In this document: one piece after another, positions 57,787-64,000 of the stretch | Layout of the letters: every line of letters starts with the position of its first letter | How positions within the stretch are numbered: position 1 is the first letter of the stretch | From: Galeopsis tetrahit | Taxonomy: Eukaryota; Streptophyta; Magnoliopsida; Lamiales; Lamiaceae | Length of the DNA: 64,000 nt | Assembly: GCA_963675135.1 (NCBI GenBank) | Contig: OY776119.1 | Coordinates: forward strand, 75,013,727-75,077,726 | Reading direction: 5' to 3' | The notes under the pieces: model-generated | The model's input: the letters and a program-made list of their open reading frames with translations, nothing else | Told to the model about the DNA's origin: nothing | The model's database searches: none | Made by a program: the position numbers and the translations under genes

Positions 57787-60700
57787 TTAGAGATCATCCT
57801 CAGGAGGTGGGTTCATCCCATATTGTGCCCACATTCTTTTCTTGAGTTCCATGGCTTCCTGGTTAGTTCCTTTGGGTCCAAGGGTCATCTTGTTCAGCTT
57901 CAGAATTTCTGTGAACTACCTTAGGATCCTTGCTTGGTCAATCCATCCATCAAGCTTTGGAGGCATGTAGATGATAGGCTTGGGAGCATTGAGTTCAATT
58001 CTTGCAATGTCAGCAGCTGCAAGTAATTGTTGATACAATTCTCTGTAGTATTCCAGCATGAACTCAGTGAAGGCAGAGTTTGCATCCCCTCCATTCCATC
58101 TGTCAATGACATAATAGTCATAGAAAAACTCCCTTTTTGCTTATTCCCATGTGTCATTCAGTTGAATTGGCACCCATTTATCCAAGTGTGGATATTTGGT
58201 GTCCATTGGGATTAGAAGCTGAGGCTTCATCTTGCTGTAGGTTGCTCTTCTTCTTCTTGGTTTCTGAAAGTTAGCTCTTCTCTTGTCTCTTGCTCTGTTA
58301 GCCTCTTCCATCAAATCCATTTTCTCCTGGGCCCTCATCATGGCCAGTTTCTGTTGTGTTTCAGGGTCTTTGCCATACCCTTCATGAAACAGCTTTGATG
58401 GATCATGGGCTAGGACTGTTGTCTTCTTTTTAGGTTCAGGTCCAAATCCTTCAGCAAATAGCTCTTCAATGTCTTCAGTGGACTTGGGACCTTCAGTACT
58501 TTTGTCAGATTCAGAAGACTTGTCTTTTTCAGCAGCTTTGGGTGCTTCAGTAGTTTTGACCTTCTTTGAGGTAGGCTCATCATCAACAACTCTGAATTCA
58601 GGTGGAAGATCAAGGCTATTGGGAAAGTCAGTGAATTTCTCAACTTGTCTCTTCTTCCCTTGGGCCTTCTTGATCTTTCCTCTAGTTTGGACACCTTCAG
58701 CATCCTTGTCCAAACCAGATACTTCACCACCTGGTCTTTGTTGTAACCTCACTCTTTCCTCTTGAGCTGAGGCCATAGAGTTCTTCAATGCCAATGCCAA
58801 CTGCTCCTCTTCATCCAATTCTTCCAATCTTAGTCCTCACTTATACCACCCTCATATGTTGGTACACTCACAATCTTAGTGATAACTACCTCTCTGTCAT
58901 CCATAACTCCCTCTGATTTTTCAAAACTACTTTCCTTTTCAACTCCTTCTCCTAAACCTGCAGCATCTCCACCTTCAACAAGGTTCAAAGATGGCAGTTG
59001 TGGGGAGATCACAGTGCTTATATCAACAGCCACTGAGTCATCCTGAATGATTAAGGGCTGATCAGTGTCCAACTCTTCTGACACTGAATAGGCCTTAATC
59101 AAACTAGCCTCTAGAGAAGGAACCTCCACATCTTTAGGCTGTGCCTTGGGTTCAGAAGAACCTTCATTGGCAGATGTGTCCTTGGTTGTGTTACCATCCT
59201 TGGTCAACACCTCTGAAATGGCAGAGCCTTTCCTATGATAGGTTCTAGGGGGGTTGGAAAGTCTTTCAGAGACAGAAGGCTTAGGGAGATTGGCTTGAGG
59301 GGTTTCAGGAGGGTTGGGTTTAGAGGGGTTTGAGGGATCATCTGGGGAGTCATCATCATTGGAGCTACTTTCAGGGTGTTTGATACCCTTAGCTTGTCTT
59401 TCCCTCTCCTCATTGATCTTGTCATTCACCAACTTTGCAAATATTTCCTCATCAGTGAGGAATCTTATCTTTGAAACTCCAGCAAAGTGTAATAATCTGT
59501 TCTCCTCTATTTGCCACCAGTTTGCACCCTTATCTTGGATGACTTGTGATATCTCCATCATAGACTTGTCTTTTACATCAACAAGCATCCTTAGATCATG
59601 AAAAGTCTTTTGAATTCTTGGAAATTCAGCAAGTTGTGGATACAAACTGTCCACAGTAGCTTTTGCTCCTCCTCTGAGCACACTTTCATAAGTATACTCC
59701 TCCTCATCTCCACTAGAATGGGGACTTTGGGTTATAGGGGAGTTGGCTCTGGGTTCTTCTAAAGTGGCTTCAGGAAGGTTTAGTTCAGGAATGTTGGCTT
59801 CAGATGGGTTGGGTGCAGTAGAAGGATCTTCAGTTGCTTTTGAGAGCAGTGGATCTGAAGGGGCTTTGCTCAGGGGGGTTGGCTCATTGAGTGCATGTTC
59901 TAAAAGCTTTGAATAGTTGAGCATGGATGAGTCAAGGGGAGACAGGAGTCTTGTCTCATCTACTGCTAAATCTGCAAGCACATCAATGCCACTTCTTTGC
60001 ACATTCCCTTCTGGAGAATATCTCTTAGTGAGGTTTACAGGGGTAATGGGTTGGTTGGAAGGGGTAACATGGGTTTCAGGGGAGTTGGGCTCAAGGTTCT
60101 GAGTTTCAGGGAGGTTGGCCTCTATAGGTTGACCTTCAGGGACTTTAGATTCTGGAGTTCCAGAACCAGATGAATTAGTCATTGACATGGATTTGGTCCT
60201 GCTTTCAGCTCTGCTCTCCCTTAGAGCCAATTGAAGAGACCTTTCTTCTTGAAGCTCCAACACCTTCTCAGTAGGTTTGGTCCTTCTCTTGCTGGCCCTA
60301 CTGCTTCCACTTCCTTCCTTCTCAGGGACAACTTCCCTGATTCTCTTATCACCCTTCTTCTTTTGCCTAGTCTCATTGTATTTCCTCCTCAACTCCTCTG
60401 AGTGATCAGAAGGCACACTCACTCCCTCTTCTGCCACTGCATCAACTTCAGCTGATGCTCCTGAGGCTTCTTTTGAGGACAATTGAGACATCTTCCTTGT
60501 TTTGATGGCCCTAGCCTTGGTTCTCTTCTTCATCTTAGGCTTTTCTTCAACCTGTTCTTCAACAGGTTTGGCCACAAGCATCCTTCTCTGTTCAGTTTTC
60601 TTGCTAAGCTTCCTGAACAAGATCTTTTGGGCTGGGAGGGGTTTTGCAAAGGTCTGCATTTGGGAATAGTGGGAAAACCTCTCAATCAATAAGCTTGCTC

Positions 60701-61430
60701 TGGTGCAATACTTGATTTTCCCTTCTAGCACCACCTTGTTGTGGGTTTTCACCTTGAATTTTGCCTTTTCCTTCATCATTTCAGACATGATGAAGGTCCT
60801 CCAATCAAATTTAATGCCCTTATCACTGGCATCAATAATGGCAGCCATGATTCTGATTCTTGGATGGCTGACCTGCTCTAAGCTTCCAGTGTTGCTTAAG
60901 AGGCTCTTAGCAACTACCTCAAAGAGGTTGAGAAACTCTGGCTTGAGAGTCTTCTTGTTCTGTGTTGAAGAAATGGGGCCTGGAACTAATAGCCATTCTT
61001 GAGCTATGTCATCTTCATGGCCAGTGCCATAAGCTTCTGGATTCCTTCCCTCATAAGGCAATCCAAAGGCTCCTTCCAGATCTTCTGAAGAGAATTTCAC
61101 TCTATGAAATCTCTCTTCTTCCTCTCCTTCTGCAGTATATGATAATCTAGTGGATACTTCACCATCTTCAGGTTTGCCTCTCCACTTGAGGAAGGCAAAG
61201 AATTCTGCCATGTAGCTTTCCAAGCAAGAGCTTGGTCTATCTTCCAAGAACTTTTGAAGTCCAGCTCTCCTCAACCATTTCAAGGTTGGTGTAATTTCAG
61301 GATCCTCACTTTCAAAGGATACTATTGGCTCAAAATGAAGATTGTTTTTGTTGCTTAAGTAGCCAAAATCCAGGTCTAGATCCTTGTTAGAGAAATCAAC
61401 AAGCATCTCTAGTCTAACCTTGGGGGCCAT
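57787..61430 (-). pseudogene. Env-like reading frame of the SIRE-type element, broken
   Basis: A frame open from 61595, with the likely start MAPKVRLEMLVDFSNKD at 61430, runs to a TAA at 58830-58832. The continuation lies one frame over (GLRLEELDEEEQLALAL, 58827-58141). It is then cut by a TAA (58141-58143) and a TAG (57916-57918) before a final TAA at 57787-57789. The N-terminal 250 residues look globular (LKWLRRAGLQKFL, SYMAEFFAFLKWRG). The rest is charged and Pro/Ser/Glu-rich, with basic stretches (KKRTKARAIKTRK) and repeats of 'PE/LPE.N.PE' type. No clear signal peptide or membrane anchor was seen, so the name env-like rests on position in related elements, not on demonstrated function. 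Confidence 0.7.
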
Positions 61431-61595
61431 TGAAATTTGCAGAGAGAGCTTTGAGAGAGTTTGAAGAAAATTTGAGTTAGGGTTTCGAATACTTGGGGAA
61501 GAAGTGTTTGTGGGGATCTTAAGACTTGAGAATATTCTAAAAGGAATGTTTGTCAATGAGTTGGTAAGGTCTTGATGCAATTCAAAGGTGAGCAA

Positions 61596-62121
61596 AAATG
61601 GAAATCCCCAATGGACGGCTAGGATTGATTTCAGGGGAGTTGTCCATTATTGATCTAATGGTCAAAAACAATGTAACAGTGAAAGAACTGTTTTATTCAA
61701 AACGTGGGTGGTTTTTAATGTTTGTTTAAGGCTGGGGGTTTTTTGAGATAGATCATGTCCCAAAAAGTTTAATGCAAACAAGAGTTAAATCTTGGCATTT
61801 AATGCATGGAAAGTGACCTTTTGGGTGGGAGACAAATTAAATCCCAGAAAGGTGAAAACTGTATTTCAATGGGACAGATTTCGAAATAGGCATTGATCAC
61901 CAAAAATAGGTGCTTATCATACCAAGATTTGGTTTGATAGTCAAGACAACTTATCTGACCTTACATGGACAATTGTCCTGAAAAACTGTGGACAAGTGTC
62001 CTGAATTTCTAGGGACAAGTGTCCTGAAGAAGTAAGGTCATCTTTCTGAATTTCAGTAGACTTGACCAAGTCTGCTGAAGTTTGAGTTTATTTCCCCCTT
62101 AATGAATGAACTTCTTTGGAC
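61596..62121 (-). other. Spacer between pol and env-like frame
   Basis: Non-coding. It holds a group of GGACAA(G/T)TGTCCTGAA words (about 61968-62030), one of them a perfect short palindrome (GACAAGTGTC), and may carry signals for expressing the downstream frame. Nothing specific was identified. Confidence 0.5.
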
Positions 62122-63600
62122 TTATTTGTCCAACTTCCCTGGATCAAGTAATCCCAACTCTGCTGATAATTCCAGGAATCTTGCCTCTGCAAGTGGCTTA
62201 GTTAGTATATCAGCTTTTTGATGATCTGTGTGGATCTTTACCAACTTAATATCCTTCTTCTCCACATGATCTCTAATGAAGTGATGCTTGATGTCCACAT
62301 GTTTGCATCTTGTGTGCAGAACAGGGTTTTGTGATATAGCAATGGCACTATTGTTATCACAGAATATTGGCACTTCAGTAGAGTTGACTTTATAGTCTCT
62401 GAGTTGTTGTCTTAGCCAAAGAATTTGAGCACAACAACTTCCAGCAGCAACATATTCAGCTTCAGTGGTGGAGGTAGCCACTGTGTTTTGCTTCTTGGAA
62501 AACCAAGATATGAGTTTGTTGCCTAAGAATTGACAAGTTCCAGAAGTGGATTTTCTGTCAATTCTGCAACCTCCATAATCAGCATCTGAGTAGCCAGTTA
62601 ACTCAATGTTGTCATCAGCAGGGTACCAAAGGCCTAGATTTTCAGTGCCTTTGAGATACCTCAAAATCCTCTTTGCAGCCTCAAGATGGCTCTTCTTAGG
62701 ATTTGCTTGGAACCTTGCACAAACACCTACTGCAAAGGTGATGTCAGGTCTGCTGGCAGTGAGATATAGGAGTGAACCAATTATTCCTCTATACTCAGTA
62801 GAGTTGGTTGGAATACCACTCTCATCAGGATCCATCTTCCAATTTGTGTTCATAGGGATCCTTACTGGCTTGCTAGTTGTACACCCAAACTTCTTGATCA
62901 TTTCTCTGGTGTACTTAGCTTGGTTGATGAAGATTCCTTCTTTAGATTGCTTGACTTGTAGACCCAAAAAGAAGTTCATCAACCCCATCATGGACATCTC
63001 AAACTTGCTTTGCATGAGCTTGGAGAACTTTTCACACAGCTTCTCATTAGGGGATCCAAAAATTATGTCATCTACATAAATTTGGACAAGCAAGATGTCC
63101 TCTCCTTCAGAGATTATGAAGAGAGTTCTGTCCACAGTTCCCTTGGTGAATCCATGATCCAATAGGAACTGTGACAATGTATCATACCAAGCCCTAGGGG
63201 CTTGTTTGAGTCCATATAGAGCTTTCTTCAGTCTGTAAACTTGGTTTCCAACTTCAAAACCTGGTGGTTGCTCCACATAGACTTCTTCTTTCAAGACTCC
63301 ATTCAGAAAGGCACTCTTGACATCCATTTGGTACACTTTGAACCTCTTGTGGGCTGCATAGGCTAGAAAGAGCCTTATTGCTTCTAGCCTTGCCACAGGT
63401 GCAAAGGTCTCATCATAGTCAATGCCTTCATGCTGGCAGTAACCTTTTGCCACTAGTCTTGCTTTGTTTCTGACAATCACATCATTTTCATTCTTCTTGT
63501 TCTTGAACACCCACTTTGTTCCAATAACATCTTGATGTGAAGGCCTATCAACCAGCTCCCATACTTCATTTCTGGTGAATTGGTTGAGTTCTTCCTGCAT
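62122..63600 (-). CDS. Copia reverse transcriptase and RNase H (SIRE-type)
   Basis: A 492-residue uninterrupted frame, the C-terminal part of the pol polyprotein. RT motifs in order: GTKWVFKNKKNEND, ARLVAKGYCQHEGIDYDETF, VYQMDVKSAFLNG, ALYGLKQAPRAWYD and the active site IYVDDIIFGS. The RNase H follows: SDADYGGCRIDRKSTSG, TTEAEYVAAGSC, FCDNNSAIAI and HHFIRDHV, ending KADILTKPL and LGLLDPGKL. In life it copies element RNA to DNA. The frame begins after an in-frame TAA (63622-63624), so the first M shown is internal and the polyprotein is interrupted. RT and RNase H themselves show all catalytic Asp/Glu residues. Confidence 0.92.
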   Translation of the reverse strand: MQEELNQFTRNEVWELVDRPSHQDVIGTKWVFKNKKNENDVIVRNKARLVAKGYCQHEGIDYDETFAPVARLEAIRLFLAYAAHKRFKVYQMDVKSAFLNGVLKEEVYVEQPPGFEVGNQVYRLKKALYGLKQAPRAWYDTLSQFLLDHGFTKGTVDRTLFIISEGEDILLVQIYVDDIIFGSPNEKLCEKFSKLMQSKFEMSMMGLMNFFLGLQVKQSKEGIFINQAKYTREMIKKFGCTTSKPVRIPMNTNWKMDPDESGIPTNSTEYRGIIGSLLYLTASRPDITFAVGVCARFQANPKKSHLEAAKRILRYLKGTENLGLWYPADDNIELTGYSDADYGGCRIDRKSTSGTCQFLGNKLISWFSKKQNTVATSTTEAEYVAAGSCCAQILWLRQQLRDYKVNSTEVPIFCDNNSAIAISQNPVLHTRCKHVDIKHHFIRDHVEKKDIKLVKIHTDHQKADILTKPLAEARFLELSAELGLLDPGKLDK

Positions 63601-64000
63601 GGCTGTGATCCAATTGGCATCTTAAAGTGCTTCCTCAATATCACTTGGTTCTTGCTCTGACAAGAAACAACAAAAAAGAGCACTTTCACCATGGAATCTT
63701 CTTGTTCTGACTCCAATACTTGGGTCACCAAGTATTAGATCAGTAGGATGGTCTGACAACCAAGTCCTTCTTTTCCTGATCTCTTCAGTAGAGTTGTCCT
63801 CTACTGAAGATGAGTCATTTTGATCATAGAATTCAGGATAATTTAATGCAGGATCTAATTCAGGATCATAATCAGGGGTGTTGTTCTCAATGTCAGGGAC
63901 ATTGGCATTTTCAACATTTTGAGTTCCCCCTTGATTATTTGACCCATTAACTACCTCAGCAGGAACTGCTTCTTCATTGGTAGTTGTTACCTGGATGTGA
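63601..64000 (-). pseudogene. Integrase C-terminal linker of the SIRE-type element
   Basis: The acidic, Asn/Glu-rich linker between integrase core and RT (TNEEAVPAEVVNGSNNQGG and later KRRTWLSDHPTDLILGDPS) is in frame with RT apart from a TAA at 63622-63624 just before DANWITAMQEEL. It continues beyond the window. Confidence 0.75.

Larger units (their letters stand above)
55242..64000 (-). mobile_element. SIRE/Maximus-type Ty1/copia element, 3' part
   Basis: Read on the minus strand from the window's right edge: integrase C-terminal linker, reverse transcriptase, RNase H, spacer, env-like frame, spacer, polypurine tract and a 1,981-bp 3' LTR. A long LTR, an extra frame after pol and the purine tract AAAAAGGGGGAAAT mark the SIRE/Maximus lineage. 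The 5' LTR, gag and most of integrase lie outside the window, so the target duplication cannot be checked (left flank TAAAC at 55237-55241). Stops in the env-like frame and before RT show that this copy is not autonomous. Confidence 0.9.

Overview
This is a 64 kb piece of a nuclear plant genome, most likely a eudicot. It is AT-rich, has spliced genes with short GT-AG introns, and carries an ALB3 thylakoid insertase gene, a plant CLE-type peptide gene and a histone H2A with the plant-specific SPKK tail. Well over half of the window is transposable elements or their remains. No tRNA, rRNA or CRISPR array was seen.

Layout. 0.6-1.0 kb (+): a two-exon gene for a secreted CLE46-like signal peptide. 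2.6-9.1 kb (-): the complete ALBINO3 gene in 11 exons, convergent with the CLE gene. 10-15.1 kb: small inverted-repeat MITEs, a decayed LINE and a second retroposed fragment. 15.8-19.7 kb (-): a complete ten-exon gene for a conserved-looking 393-residue membrane protein I do not recognise. 20.4-20.7 kb: another MITE.

22.2-34.1 kb: a full-length Ty3/gypsy element of the Tat type with two nearly identical LTRs and an ATCAT target duplication. Its gag-pol (-) is broken many times. An intact spliced 884-codon gene runs antisense to it (+). 35.6-36.3 kb: an LTR-like segment with a MITE inside. 37.3-40.3 kb: a nest of three DNA transposons: a Harbinger-like element containing a MITE, which contains a Mutator-like element with a perfect 9-bp target duplication.

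41.4-46.0 kb (+): a Ty1/copia element with short LTRs and decayed pol. 46.9-47.5 kb (+): a two-exon histone H2A gene with histone-type promoter motifs. 47.9-48.9 kb (+): an RRM RNA-binding protein gene that is doubtful or decaying. 50.7-52.2 kb (+): an eroded gypsy pol fragment. 52.7-55.2 kb: AT-rich tandem and short-motif arrays. 55.2 kb to the end (-): the 3' part of a large SIRE/Maximus-type copia element, with 3' LTR, polypurine tract, an env-like reading frame and reverse transcriptase/RNase H, continuing past the window edge.

The cellular genes (CLE, ALB3, unknown membrane protein, H2A, RRM) look functionally unrelated, as is usual in plants. The most unusual items are the intact antisense gene inside a retrotransposon whose own pol is dead, the three-level transposon nest, and the small CLE peptide gene, which is seen only after splicing.
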